The notes under the pieces were generated by a model. It searched no databases. It saw nothing but the letters and a program-made list of their open reading frames with translations, and was not told the DNA's origin. Below are positions 52,905 through 64,000 of a DNA stretch of 64,000 bases, piece after piece (position 1 is the stretch's first letter; every line of letters begins with the position of its first letter). Origin of the DNA: Hysterangium stoloniferum (taxonomy: Eukaryota; Basidiomycota; Agaricomycetes; Hysterangiales; Hysterangiaceae); contig WHVD01000013.1 in the NCBI GenBank assembly GCA_015178975.1, positions 930,001 through 994,000 on the forward strand. The letters are read 5' to 3'. A program made the position numbers and the translations under genes.

Positions 52905-53933
52905 TCATAGTGTTCCGATTTCATAGTTCACATGAAAGTCCTCGCCGAGAAGAATTGGGACAGTCATGCCTCGGACAATGTACATTTTGGCAGTAAATTT
53001 AAGGAGCATACCGGTGTCATCCTCAAGGTAAATGGCGATGTTAACGTATCCTAGAACCTTAGCATTACCGGTAAGCTGTACGAGGCGTAATTTGAGTCCT
53101 TGCTTGAGCTTGGGGCAGTCCACTAGTTCCTTATAGAAATCCTCCCAAATTAAGGAAAGATCGGCTCCAGCATCCAGCCTGATTTTAATAGGATTAGAGG
53201 CTTCGGAGTCCTCTACGCATCCGTAGATGTGTAATGCTGAAATCCCAATACTGGAGTATCCACCTGGGGGATCCCTTTTGCGGTAGATAATGGTTGAATC
53301 CTCTTTCATAAGCTGACTGGATCGAGGGTATTGGACCCTGGGTCTTTTGCTTTCCTTTCTTATGGCCAGTTTGATGTCCCTCCTGACATGTCTACCATTA
53401 GGTACATTCAGAACAAAGTTGTCTGCTTCAGAATCTGATTCATCACAAGGAATTAGGTTGGGTAACTGCCCTGGGTCAAAGGGGAAGTTCTCCTCCTCCA
53501 ATCCCTCTAACTCAGAGGGGTCTTCTATAATGTAGGTCTGACTTATTTCTTTAGATCGGTTTGCAAATACTTCCTCATCAATGATTTCCTCAATGGTAGG
53601 AGGTTTAGATCGCAATAAGGCTCCTGTCTCAGTCAGACCTTTCCAGTTCTGACAATGAGCGTCTAGCCAGTCTCCTTTCTCAAGGAAATCACGGTCTGAT
53701 ATAAAAACATAGACTTGCGATGCTTTGTTCTCATTTGGGGGTGAACTCGCATCTAAAACAATGTCATCCTCTGATTGAGGAAGGTAGGCAGAAATGAAAA
53801 TCGATTCCTCATCAACATTATGTACTTGTCTCTGTATGCTTAATCCATAAACCATTTCGTAAGCCCTCTGATCCTCTGCCTCCTCGGTTGGGTTCTGCGT
53901 GGAGCATTTGTTAATAGAGACATAGTGCAACAT
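52905..53933 (-). pseudogene. Gyp-A protease and acidic linker (copy b)
   Basis: 342 open codons: YVSINKCSTQNPTEEAEDQR after the zinc knuckle, an acidic region, then retropepsin IRLDAGADLSLIWEDF and TVPILLGEDFHVNYEIGTL. The DAG active-site triplet is shared by all copies. Confidence 0.85.
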
Positions 53934-54900
53934 CTTACCAGTATGAGGGCAGGTTGATCTTAAAATGCTCTAAGCTCCCGCAAATCCAGCACTCCTTCGG
54001 GGGTTTAGCGATGCTTTTCTTGTCACTTCGCTCAAAAAAGAACTTGCCATGTTTTTTACCCTGTTTCATGTTGGACCTCCTAGGAGTAGTTTTATCTTCA
54101 GCTTCACTGAAAAGGATGTGGCCTCGATTAGTGGAATCAATTCCCCTGGAGTGCTCTTCTTCATGCCAGGGATCCAATTCTTCCTGCTCAGCGATCATGA
54201 CTCTGGGCTTCTGAAACCGATAACGCTCTTGATGTGTTTGGACCCAAGCGTTGATCAGAGCCTCTTGCAGATTGTTAGCATAAGTCTGTAAGCTCATGAT
54301 GTTGTCAATGGGTTGTCCTTGTAGAAGGTAAAGCCATTCCGTGGGTTGTCCTTGTAGAAGGTAAAGCCATTCCGTGGGTAGTGTGAGGATGAGTCTGCAC
54401 ATTTCGTCCTTTCGATTTTGGTGGAAGCCATACAAGAATTGATAAAGCTTAATTCTCCATTGAATATAGTGAACAGGTGTCTCCCGATCATGGCCGACTT
54501 GTCAAAATTTCATGGCTTCCCATTCTAAGGCTAAGGATTTGCACCAACGAGTTCCAAGTAATCCCTCTACAATACCCCAAAGGAACGATCTGTGAGATCG
54601 ACTGAATTCAGTGCAATGTTCATGGTCTAAAGTGCTCCACCAGATCTTGGCATTGCCGGTGAGTTGTTTTGGCAGAGTGACTCCTAACAACGTGCTCATG
54701 GAGTCTGAGATCTCCGAGAGACTCATGATATTCATGATGTAGTCCAAGGCTTTGGATTGAGTTCCATCATATTCGGGAAGGTCAGACCATTTTATCTTGG
54801 TGACGTTACAGGGTGGTTCCAGACTTGCAGGTCTTTGACAAGGTTTTGAACTACTCGGGGTTGTCGAAGATCTCGGTGTTTGGTTCTTGCCAGTGGTCAT
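53934..54900 (-). pseudogene. Gyp-A gag with internal deletion and tandem duplication (copy b)
   Basis: Starts at MTTGKNQTPRSSTTPSSSK and passes from EPPCNVT straight to KIKWSDLPEYDG, skipping about 1.4 kb present in copy d. Further on, TEWLYLLQGQP is duplicated in tandem (33 nt, near 54310-54375). The knuckle CWICGSLEHFKI has lost its final Cys: the last codons read KINLPSYW. A frameshift lies near 54495. Confidence 0.85.
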
Positions 54901-54954
54901 TTACGTGCTTAGAAATTAATAGTCGTAGAGTAATGTTTTCTTTGTAGGGAAAGA

Positions 54955-54976
54955 GCGGTCTGGCCCAGATCACCAC
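54955..54976 (-). other. Gyp-A primer binding site (copy b)
   Basis: Minus strand reads GTGGTGATCTGGGCCAGACC after the LTR. TGG one base inside the LTR edge fits annealing of a tRNA 3' CCA end; the donor tRNA was not identified. Confidence 0.6.
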
Positions 54977-55300
54977 TGTGAAGAGTGGTGGAAGTTCTAC
55001 CCATTCTATATACAAAGAATATCGACCGTTTAGGTATGACACGTAGTTGTATTGACTGTCTAGGTCTAATACACACTAAACGAGTATTGACTATTTAGTT
55101 CAATATGTCTGAGTGAAGTAACCATCTAAGGTAGAGTAGATAGCTAAAACGAATAAAGGGAATCAACCGTTAGGTGCAATTTGTTGTTGAACTAATATAA
55201 GTGTATAATAGAATAGAGAGAAAGAAGAAATAATAATGGGAATATAGTATGGGCTTATCCAGACTATATTTCCCAAGCATATTTCACCATACCTCTCACA
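54977..55300 (-). repeat. L-type 5' LTR of copy b, internally deleted
   Basis: 324 bp, TGTGAAGAGTGG to ACCTCTCACA, about half the 630-bp form; the middle is missing. Confidence 0.85.
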
Positions 55301-55713
55301 CCATGGGAAGGCTTTTGGTTGGTGAGTCCTGTCCCGGGCCTTTTCTATCATCAAAACCATCGTCTGATTTCTGCTCCCCAGTTCCCAAGCCTTTATTGCA
55401 GTCTCAACTGTTCGAGCTGTTGGACGACTTATTGGAGGGTCCACTTGGGGGAGTAAATGAGATAGGATGGATAGGTGATGGATGGCGAGATTCGTCAGGA
55501 CACTGTGAATCTCGACCTAAGGATGATGGGGAACTGGCGATGACTTTGACTGTGATCTTTTCTGTAGACACATTTGAAAAAGACAACTGTCCTTTTTTGG
55601 TGGTTGATCTGGCATAGATCCCAGGACATTCTCCATGAAAAGGACCAGAGCTGGAGGATGAGGTTGTTCGTGTTGGCTCATTAAACCCACTGAGCAATTC
55701 CACCATCATCTTG
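55301..55713. other. Spacer between head-to-head L LTRs
   Basis: 413 bp. A 101-codon Ser/Pro-rich minus-strand frame (55404-55709) is open but unrecognised, and nothing else in the window matches. It may be a scrap of host or older element sequence. Confidence 0.4.
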
Positions 55714-56344
55714 TGTGAGAGGTATGGCGAAATGCACTCAGGAAATATAGTCGGATGTGCTCTTACTATATTTCCTTTATTATTTCTATTTTCTCTCTTT
55801 CATTATATCTATAATTAGTTCGACGACCTATGTATGCGGTACATTGACTCTTGTGGGTGCACACACGCCAGACTTATGTATTCTAGCGCCCGTAGTTTAG
55901 AACTCAGACACCTTTTACACCGCAACCACGACTTACCCAGACACCCGTTAGTGTCCTATACGTTGTGATTGGTGTATCATCTCGACCGTCACAGACGGGC
56001 TTTAGCTACTCATTCAAACTGAGTTTTGAACTGTATCAGTCGAAACTCAATCCCTATCTCAACTCACGTGGACTACATCCACGCTACTCTATTATTCGAC
56101 TCTCTAACTACTCTACTTGCACTCGAGCAGTTGTCCAGAATTGCACTTAACCAGTCGATTCTGCTTATTCATTCTAGCTATCTACCTTACTTTAGATAGC
56201 TATTTCTCTCTACCGTATTGAACTAAGTAGTCAATACGTGTTCCGTCCGTATTAGACTTAGACAGTCAATACATCGTGGTATCGTACTTCAACGGTCGAT
56301 ATTCTTCGTATATAGAATGGTTAGAACTTCTACCACTCTTCACA
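55714..56344 (+). repeat. L-type 5' LTR of Gyp-A copy d
   Basis: 631 bp, TGTGAGAGGTATGG to CTCTTCACA. Inverted repeat AGGAAATATAGT (55740-55751) and ACTATATTTCCT (55765-55776). Confidence 0.9.
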
Positions 56345-56345
56345 G

Positions 56346-56361
56346 TGGTGATCCAGGCCGG
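56346..56361 (+). other. Gyp-A primer binding site (copy d)
   Basis: TGGTGATCCAGGCCGG lies one base after the LTR; it matches copy b apart from transitions. Confidence 0.6.
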
Positions 56362-56420
56362 ACCGCTCTTTCCCTACGAAGAAAAACATTTATTTTAACT
56401 ATCAAATTCTAAACATGTAA

Positions 56421-58528
56421 ATGACCACTGGCAAGAACCAAACACCGAGATCCTCTGTGACCCCGAGTAGTTCAAAACCTCGTCAAAGACCTGCAAGTCT
56501 GGAACCACCCCGTAACGTCACCATGAGAAAGTCTTCATTGACTTTTCAAAAACCAGCTCCTCCCGGAAGTCCCGTTGAAGCAGTAGCTGGACCGTCAACG
56601 GATGCCCCTCCAAGTCCATGAGAAGAACATCCGTCAACTGAGCAGTTGAACATCCCCGGAGCTAAGGTTGAAATTACCTGTGCTTCTGAACCCGTTCTCT
56701 CGTTCCCACCTAAACAGGTCATCCTTAAGCAATTCTTTAGGGGTCATATGATTTACGCCCAGCCCATTGACTTACAAGGGATGCGTACTACACCGACCGA
56801 ATTTCTACGGATCAGGTTACTCCCTTTGTGGAGGAGTACAATACGGACTACCCCCTTTTACCAGTGACTGTAGCAGTCTGGTTAGGTCGTTATCAGGCTA
56901 TTTTATCGGCATAGGATCTATTCTTACGACCTGGAACCCTTGAGGACTTGACTCGCTTGATTCCCGAATGGTCGAGTGAAGTTACCTCCGTTGTGGAAGG
57001 AGGGAGGACGGTTCTTAAACAAGAGGTGTTCTCCTCATTCCTCGACGCGCTCTGCACACACGATGACGTGTTACAAATCCTTCACGTCCTACTCGGTGGG
57101 GATCATATTGTCCCCAAAGTCGACTACCAGTATATTTACATTCGGATGCTGGAGGAGTCTCTTAACGGGATTACTCGGAATTCTTCATTTGCGTATTTCA
57201 CTTTAAGGGGTCGGTTAAGGCGAAATCAGAGAAGACTCGATAAGATGGTTTTGGAAGTGCTTTACCCTTATGGTGATTCCATCCAGGTACCCGATTCGCC
57301 CATCTCCACAACAAGTTCATTTGTTCATACCCTGAATGGCTCTCCCGACACTTGTTTCCTTCATTCGCTCAATCGTCCCATTATTCTGCAAGACTTCCCA
57401 TCTGACATGAGGATGCAGGTGGCGGAACATCTTCAGGAAAAAGGAATGGAAATATGCATCCCCCTCTATCAGCCTCAACCTCGTCGACCTTTGAATACGG
57501 TCGAAATCGAGAGAGGGATCGCTACGGAACCTAGCCCTACCCCCCATCAGGAAAGTCACCGGTCTCACGTCGCATTCAAACGAATCCCTGGCAATACGAA
57601 CATGGGTGATGAACCAACTACGACTAGATATTGATCAGTTGCCAACAGGGGTCGACCGTCTTTTTCCACTGCATTCACCGAGGGTATAGCTGGTCAGGTT
57701 GCTGGTCGAGGATCGCTGAATCCAGTCGATCCTTGCCATTCCCTGCCAATCTTCTCCAATCCTTTCCTGCCATCAGGAGGACCTCCTAGTAATTCATCTG
57801 GGAGTTCTAGTACCTCAAGCTATGGAGGGAATTCGGGACGTGGGGGGCGTCACGGTAGAGTACCTAACTCTCTCTTTCGAACTCCGATGCAACCTCGAGC
57901 CAGCGCGCCTATCGATGACTTACCTAAGGATAAAAGGATCGCTCTTAACACCAACGACATCAAGATCAAATGGTCAGACCTTCCCGAATACGATGGGACT
58001 CAATCCAAGGCGTTGGATTACATCATGGATATTATGAGCCTCTCGGAGATCTCTGACTCCATGAGTACATTGTTGGGAGTCGCTCTGTCAAAATGACTCA
58101 CCGGCGGTGCTAAGATCTGGTGGAGCACCCTAGACTGTGAACATCACACTGAGTTTAGTCGATCTCATGGATCGTTTCTTTGGGGCATCGTAGAAGGATT
58201 ACTTGGAACCCGTTGGCACGAATCCTTGGCTCTAGAATGGGAAGCCATGAAATTTCGACAGGCCGGTCACAATCATGAGACATCCGTTCATTACATTCAG
58301 TGAAGGGTCAAGCTTTATCGATTCTTGTATGGGTTCCACCAAAACCGGAAGGATGAAACACACAGACTTATCCTAACACTGCCCACGGAATGGCTTTATC
58401 TTCTACAGGGACAACCTATCGACGACATCATGAGCCTACAGACTTACGCGAACAATTTACAAGAGGCTCTGATTAACACTTGGGTTCAAACACATTGAGA
58501 ACGTTATCGGTTTCAGAAACCCAGAGTC
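56421..58528 (+). pseudogene. Gyp-A gag N-terminal and capsid region (copy d)
   Basis: ATG at 56421 gives MTTGKNQTPRSSVTPSSSK. A frameshift lies between 56640 and 56948; then a 228-codon stretch (56948-57634) encodes the capsid-like part, followed by the Gly-rich linker and SDLPEYDGTQSKALDYIMDI. Four TGA stops interrupt an otherwise continuous frame. Empty sites for the Cop-A and S insertions of copy c are visible here. Confidence 0.8.
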
Positions 58529-59652
58529 ATGATCGCCGAGCAAGACGAGTCAGATCCCTGGCATGAGGAGGAGCACTCTGGAAAAATCGACCCCACTAAT
58601 CGAGGCCACGTCCTCCTTGGCAAACTCAAGGATAAAACCGCCTCTAGGAGATCGAACGCTAAACAGGGTAAGAAACACGGCAAGTTCTTTTTCGAACGGA
58701 GTGACAAGAAAAGCATCGCCAAACCTCCGAAGGAGTGTTGGATTTGTGGGAGTTTAGAGCATTTCAAGATCGACTGCCCCCATGCGGGCAGGATGTCGCA
58801 CTATGTCTCTATTAACAAGTGCTCCACACAGAACCCAACGGAGGAGGCGGAGGATCAAAGGGCTTATGAAACGGTTTATGGATTAAGTGTACAGGGACAA
58901 GTACATAACATTGATGAAGAATCGATTTTCATTTCTGTCTACCTTCCTCAGCCAGAGGACAACATCATTTCAGACGTGAAAGCATCCTCGAATGAGAACG
59001 AGACATCACAAGTTTATGTTTCTATATCAGACCATGATTTTCTCGAGAAAGGAGACTGGCTAGATGCTCATCGTCAGAACCGTGAAGGTCTGACTGAGAC
59101 GAGAGCTTTATCGCGACCTGAACCTCCCACCATTGAGGAAATCGTCGACGAAGACAGATTTGCGAACCGATCTAAGGAAATAAGTCAAACCTACGTTATA
59201 GAAGACCCCTCTGAGTCCGAGGGATCGGAGGAGGAGAGCTTCCCCTTCGACCCAGGGCAATTACCCGACTTAATTCCTTGCGATGAGTCAGACTCTGAAA
59301 CGGACGACAAGGTACCTAACGGTAGACGTATCAGGAGGAATGTTAAATTGGCTGCAAGAAAAGAAAGCAAAAGACCTAGAGTTCAATACCCCCGATCCAG
59401 TCGACTTATGAAAGAGGATTTGACTATTATCTATCGCAAAAGGGACCCTCCGGGTGGATATTCCAGTATTGGGATTTCAGCATTACACGTCTACAGACGT
59501 GTGGGGAATTCAGAAGCCTCAAATCCTATTAAAATCAGGCTGGACGCCGGAGCTGACCTCTCCTTAATCTCAGAGGATTTCTATAAGGAACTAGAGGACT
59601 GCCCTAAACTCAAGCAAGGACTCAAGCTGCGCCTCGTACAACTTACTGGTAA
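58529..59652 (+). pseudogene. Gyp-A nucleocapsid, acidic linker and retropepsin (copy d)
   Basis: About 375 open codons: basic stretch, knuckle CWICGSLEHFKIDC, acidic linker (VIEDPSESEGSEEESFPFDP) and protease loop IRLDAGADLSLISEDF. Interrupted at GGTAA by an S LTR; the frame resumes at 60301. Confidence 0.88.
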
Positions 59653-60295
59653 TGTGAAGGGTATGCATATATGCATAATTGGACTAAGGAATAATAGTTG
59701 GATTATAGTATTTTATTATTTACTTTTTATTTTCTTCATTTACATTCTTTCTATATTTCGAGCATACCCTTATTTTGTAGTTCGAAGCTTTGTGTATACG
59801 TATGGGCGCTCTCGGCGCCAAATGATAGACACTTTTCACCCAGCAGACACCACCTCATAAACGACCCAGACGTCGAATAGCGAGAGGTGTCAAGGGTAAG
59901 GTCTCAACTACCTATAAAGGTAGTATTCTCTCGCATACTAAAGTACTTTGAACTCGAACCGCGAAGGTTGAGTTCCCCTCTAAGGTCTTTGCGCTCGTCG
60001 ACACTATAGTCGACTTGCGCTACTATATCTTTACTTTAGATATTCAGCTTCTTGTTGATGATCTATCTTACGTCTAGCTACGAGTTGTACCGTGAAGGTC
60101 AACTCTTTCCTTCTCTCATTCTAGCCGTCAAGAGCAACTGTATAGTTGCTCTTGTGACGCATAGCGTGTCTCCTTACTAGTACTGCCAGTCTAGTAATCT
60201 ACAGTATTGTACTGTACGGTCAATACCTACTAATAGTAGTTGAATAAACACTATTCTTCGTATATAGAACGGTCAGAATCTATTGACTCTTCACA
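59653..60295 (+). repeat. S-type solo LTR 7
   Basis: 643 bp, TGTGAAGGGTATGC to GACTCTTCACA, flanked by GGTAA (59648-59652 and 60296-60300). Confidence 0.95.
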
Positions 60296-60300
60296 GGTAA

Positions 60301-62701
60301 TGCCAAAGTATTAGGATATGTCAACATCCCCATTTATCTCGAGGACGACACCGGTATACTCCTCAAATTTACCGCCGAGACGTACGTTGTCCAAGGTATG
60401 ACCATCCCGATCCTTCTTGGAGAAGACTTTCACATGAACTATGAGATCGGGACACTGCGAGACCAACCGCTGGGTTCCAGATTGATTTTGCCTGGGAGAG
60501 CAGGATCTATTCCAGCCAGCTCTTCCAAGGAGCCGCAGCCTTTAACCTTTTCGATTAGCAAGATCCCCTTTGAGGAATTAGCCGATGACCCATCTGAATT
60601 GACTTCCAAACCAGACAAAGGAGTGCGTACTGAAAGAGTCACACGGGCCTTACAAGATTGTACTATAGAACCGGAATCAGCTCGATTAGTACCAATCTTT
60701 GTAGGAGATCTTATTGGTGACCAATGGATAGTCGAGGGAGTCGTCTTGCAGAATGACGATGGGAGTATACTAGCTGCTCCCACCACCACCATCTCTAGGG
60801 AACGTGCCGCGATACCTCTCGCTAATCCCTCTCTGACGCCAAGAATCATCAGACAAGGGGAAACCATTGGATTAATTCACGATGCGAACAAATGGGCCCA
60901 GACTCCTAGATCTTCAACTGAGAGGGCATCGATGCAGTCGACGGCAACCAAGATCGCCCATCTCGTTGAAAGTCTATCAAGAATAGAAGAGGAACGTGTC
61001 CTTAATCCTCAATCTTCTGGGCTGCCCCTGGAACGGGAACTCACAGACGATTTCGACCCGGCAGGCCCCAAAACGTCAGAAGTTGCCACCATGGAAACAC
61101 TTTGTGTGGAAGATCTGCATAAGCTAGTTAATTTAGGTCCTGACATCCCTACTGATGTCTCCCCCCGCTTGGAGTCAGTATTAACTAAGAACATCCTAGC
61201 GTTTGGAGTAGACGGGCATTTAGGACAAGTAGATGTCAAGGTCAATGTCCCCTTAAAAGATGGCGCACAACCTATTTCAATGTCAATGTTCCCAACCTCC
61301 CCGGCTAATAGGAAAGTCATCGACGAACAAATGGACACTTGGTTCCAACAGGGAGTGATTGAACCGTCCAAGAGTCCTTGGGGGGTGCCAACCTTTGTCG
61401 TCTATCGCAACGGGAAACCACAAGTAGTAATTGACTATAGAAAGTTGAACAGCCTAACGGTTCCCGATGAATTTTCGCTGCCATGTCAATCGGAAATCAT
61501 GCAGGCGCTCTCGGGATCCAACATCTTATCTTCTTTCGATGCACTAGCTGGTTTTACCCAACTTGAAATGTTAGAGGAAGATAAGCCGAAGACAGCCTTC
61601 AGATCCCATCGAGGACTGTGGCAATTCAGGAGAATGCCCTTTGGACTTCGTAATGGACCTTCTATATTCCAAAGGGTTATGCAAACCGTACTTGCACCCT
61701 ACTTATGGATATTCTGCCTAGTTTATATTGACGACATCGTGATCTTTTCTAAGACATGGGACAATCATCTAGAGCATTTGGACCAGGTCCTACAAGCCAT
61801 CATTGCAGCGGGAATCACTCTCTCGCCCAAAAAGTGCTACGTGGGGTACAATTCGATTCTACTACTAGGACATAAGGTGTCTAGACTTGGCTTTTCAACT
61901 CACCAAGAAAAGGTCGCCGCTATATTGGAATTAACCATGCCTTCTAAAATAGCAGACCTTCAACGTTTTCTCGGAATGGTTCTGTACTTCTCTGCTTACA
62001 TACCATTCTACTCCTGGACGGTTGCTCCACTTTTCAACCTCTTAAAGAAAGGAGTTCGTTGGCATTGGGATTCAGAACACGCCCGAGCTTTTGAAGACAT
62101 CAAAGTTGCGTTGAGTTCTGCTCCAGTACTTGGACACCCTGCAAGCAGTATGCCTTATAGGTTATACACAGACGCTTCAGACTTTGCGCTGGGATGTTGC
62201 CTCCAGCAAATACAAAAAATGACGCTTAAGGACCTAAAGGATACGAAAATTTATGCCCAAGCAAGGGCAGCTTTCGATCAATCACGAGACGTCCCCATTT
62301 TTGTTACTCATTATAAAACCAAGGAGCCGGAATTCACCTGGACGGATTCCTGGGCCGCAGATTTTGATGACACCAGTGTCACAGTCGAACGCATTATCAC
62401 CTATTGGAGCTGTACGCTCAAAAAAGCGGAATGTAACTACTCAGCCACAGAGCGAGAAGCGTTAGCTGCTAAAGAAGGATTGGTCCATTTCCAGCCCTTT
62501 ATTGAGGGAGAACATATCCTTTTGATCACTGATCATGCGGTGTTACAATGGGCCAGATCTTACGAGAACACTAATCGTCGACTGGCCGCATGGGGGGTGG
62601 TATACGCTGCATACCCCGGTCTGGAAATCCTACATAGAGCAGGACAAATACACAGCAATGTTGACCCATTATCTAGACTTCCTCGAGTACCTGACTGTGC
62701 T
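60301..62701 (+). pseudogene. Gyp-A RT and RNase H (copy d), open
   Basis: More than 760 open codons: LLGEDFHMNYEIGTL, a 250-residue linker, RT N-terminus (TWFQQGVIEPSKSPWGVPTF, VVIDYRKLNSLTVPDEF), palm (FRRMPFGLRNGPSIFQRVMQ), catalytic LVYIDDIVIFSK, connection and RNase H (YRLYTDASDFALGCCLQQ, YSATEREALAAKEGL, LLITDHAVLQW). All key Asp are present; this is the best-preserved Gyp-A pol. It ends at LPRVPDCA, where the M LTR enters. Confidence 0.92.
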
Positions 62702-63175
62702 TGTGAGGAGTATGCTTTTACCACAGTTTCATTGTGGTAAAATACTCCTTTTATTTTAATTATATTTTACATATTCTATTCATATTTTTCTATCTTTCAT
62801 ATTCTTCGAATATTGCATATTTCATTAGTTCAAAGCATTGTGTATACTTGTGGGTGCACTCAGCACCAATTAGAACTCAGACACACTTTAACCCAAGAAC
62901 CACCACTTGTAAGACACAAACTAGGTCTACTACAAGCAGTGATCAGGGTAACGCGTCAGCTACTACATAAGTAGCAATATCTGAACTACTAAACACTTCT
63001 GACCTCGAACTGTAACAGTCGAGGCCTCCACTCGAACCATTGCACTCGTTGACTCCTTCATCATCTTGTGCTCCTTCTCTCACTTTCTCTTATATTGCAC
63101 CGAATAGGTCAATATCCTTCCTTTCTACTCATTTATTCGTATATAGAATGGTCAGAACTTCCGCCACTCTTCACA
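62702..63175 (+). repeat. M-type solo LTR 5
   Basis: 474 bp, TGTGAGGAGTATGC to CTCTTCACA, flanked by GTGCT (62697-62701 and 63176-63180). Confidence 0.95.
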
Positions 63176-63180
63176 GTGCT

Positions 63181-63984
63181 AGCCCCATGAGAGACGATCT
63201 CTTACCAATCGTAGCGGATTCTTATAACTGGAACGACAAAGAGACGTTATGGGAGAACAAACCAGTGGAAAAGGCCGTCTTTCTCACTCATCATGAGTTA
63301 GTTGAACCTGTCGGAACCGTCGAAGAGGTCCCCCAAATGAAATGGGACTTGCACAACCTTCCCAGAAACGATGAGACTGATGAGGCGGATTTTACTCTCT
63401 CAAATCCACAATTACTTATAGAGATTGATGAGAATTATGCTAAGGAACTTCGTGACGGATACCAGAAAGATCCCGCCTTCAGGAATTATTACACTGCCGA
63501 TCCCATTTCTCCAAACATGGTAGCCACTCCTTTGCATTATTTTATTGGCAAGAATAAGCTATTGTTCTTTCGAGATTTGGACTGGAAAAGTCGAATCTGC
63601 ATTCCTAGCAGCATGACGACAACCATACTCAAGCTGATACATGATAATCCTTTCGAAGGAGCTTATGCAGGCGGCCACAGGCTCTTTAATCTGATGAAAG
63701 ACCATTTCTTCTGGCCGAGGATTTTGCAGGACTGTGTGGTGTACGCTCGCAGCTGTGACATATGCCAGAAAACTAAAATTGATCATTCTGCTCGACAAGG
63801 AGCCCTTCGACCCACGGATGTACCCCTAAGGCCGTTTGAGGTTGTCTCAATGGACCTGATTACTGGATTGCCTCCTTCTACAGAAGGCGGTTATTCCGCC
63901 ATCTTCGTTGCCGTGGATAAACTCACGCGTTTCTTGATCTGTGAACCCACCACTTCAGATCTATCCGCAGAAGGATTTGCGTGA
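63181..63984 (+). pseudogene. Gyp-A integrase N-terminal half (copy d)
   Basis: Encodes the linker (LLIEIDENYAKELRDGYQKD), H2C2 finger (HDNPFEGAYAGGHRLFNLM; SCDICQKTK) and the first catalytic Asp (SMDLITGLP). A TGA at 63982-63984 replaces the CGA present in copy a (plus-strand TCG at 7735-7737). The window ends 16 bp later. Confidence 0.9.
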
Positions 63985-64000
63985 ATCTTTGTGAATAAAG

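Larger units (their letters stand above)
47492..55300 (-). mobile_element. Gyp-A copy b
   Basis: Minus strand: 5' L LTR (54977-55300), gag with an internal deletion, protease, RT, RNase H, integrase, chromodomain remnant and the start of ORF-K. It carries a Cop-A solo LTR (47906) and a U solo LTR (51407). Truncated on the left at 47492. Confidence 0.88.
55714..63984 (+). mobile_element. Gyp-A copy d, best-preserved copy, continues past the window
   Basis: 5' L LTR, primer site at 56346, gag from 56421, protease, RT, RNase H and integrase up to the window edge. Interrupted by an S LTR (59653) and an M LTR (62702). From 56948 to 62701 gag, protease, RT and RNase H share one frame (the S insertion plus duplication is 648 nt), so gag-pol was originally a single ORF in this stretch. 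In-frame TGA stops at 57632, 58094, 58301 and 58496 replace CGA codons seen in copy c. Confidence 0.9.

Noticed and set aside
55404..55709. 101-codon Ser/Pro-rich ORF in the spacer as a host gene
   Set aside because: No start context, homologue or intron signals could be supported; left as unclassified spacer.

Overview
The window is a fungal transposon graveyard with no recognisable host gene. It holds chromodomain Ty3/gypsy elements, Ty1/copia elements primed by half an initiator tRNA, a DD34E Tc1/mariner transposon and very short LTRs. A TE-rich filamentous fungus is likely, perhaps a basidiomycete, but no host gene fixes the phylum. Family names used here are local: Gyp-A and Gyp-B (Ty3/gypsy), Cop-A and Cop-B (Ty1/copia), LTR subfamilies L, M, S and U, and tRNA-bearing short LTRs T1 and T2. 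Families were recognised by comparing copies inside the window; no database was searched.

Layout. 1-284: orphan sequence with an 11-bp minisatellite. 285-16354: Gyp-A copy a, minus strand: 3' L LTR, an extra ORF (here ORF-K), integrase with chromodomain, RNase H, RT, protease and part of gag. It is interrupted by solo M and S LTRs, a Tc1 element and a chimeric retroelement. 16354-19696: Gyp-A copy c, plus strand, gag only, joined head-to-head to copy a. 19697-26872: a T1 LTR, then a minus-strand Cop-A element split by a plus-strand Cop-A fragment. 26873-29746: a plus-strand ORF-K copy carrying a complete T2 mini-retrotransposon and a T1 solo LTR. 30004-44181: Gyp-B, minus strand, interrupted by a full-length Cop-A (31592-41917) whose own 5' LTR holds a second full-length Cop-A (31846-36998). 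44182-45735: Cop-B 5' part. 45736-47491: S LTR, gag scrap and Cop-A LTR. 47492-55300: Gyp-A copy b, minus. 55714-63984: Gyp-A copy d, plus, running to the window end. Copies b and d are head-to-head, their L LTRs 413 bp apart.

The only intact long coding sequence is the Cop-A gag-pol at 37340-41467 (1375 codons). It, or a relative elsewhere, could supply reverse transcriptase and integrase to the non-coding families. Gyp-A copies are old, and many of their stop codons sit where a sister copy has CGA, the signature of CpG decay.

Most notable: (1) LTRs that carry a tRNA-like Pol III unit (T1, T2); (2) a chimera made of one Cop-A LTR, one T1 LTR and 66 bp between them, with a target duplication around the whole; (3) a long extra ORF between integrase and 3' LTR in Gyp-A; (4) three related LTR subfamilies that keep an inverted repeat at the same place with unrelated sequence; (5) same-family nesting with datable LTR pairs.
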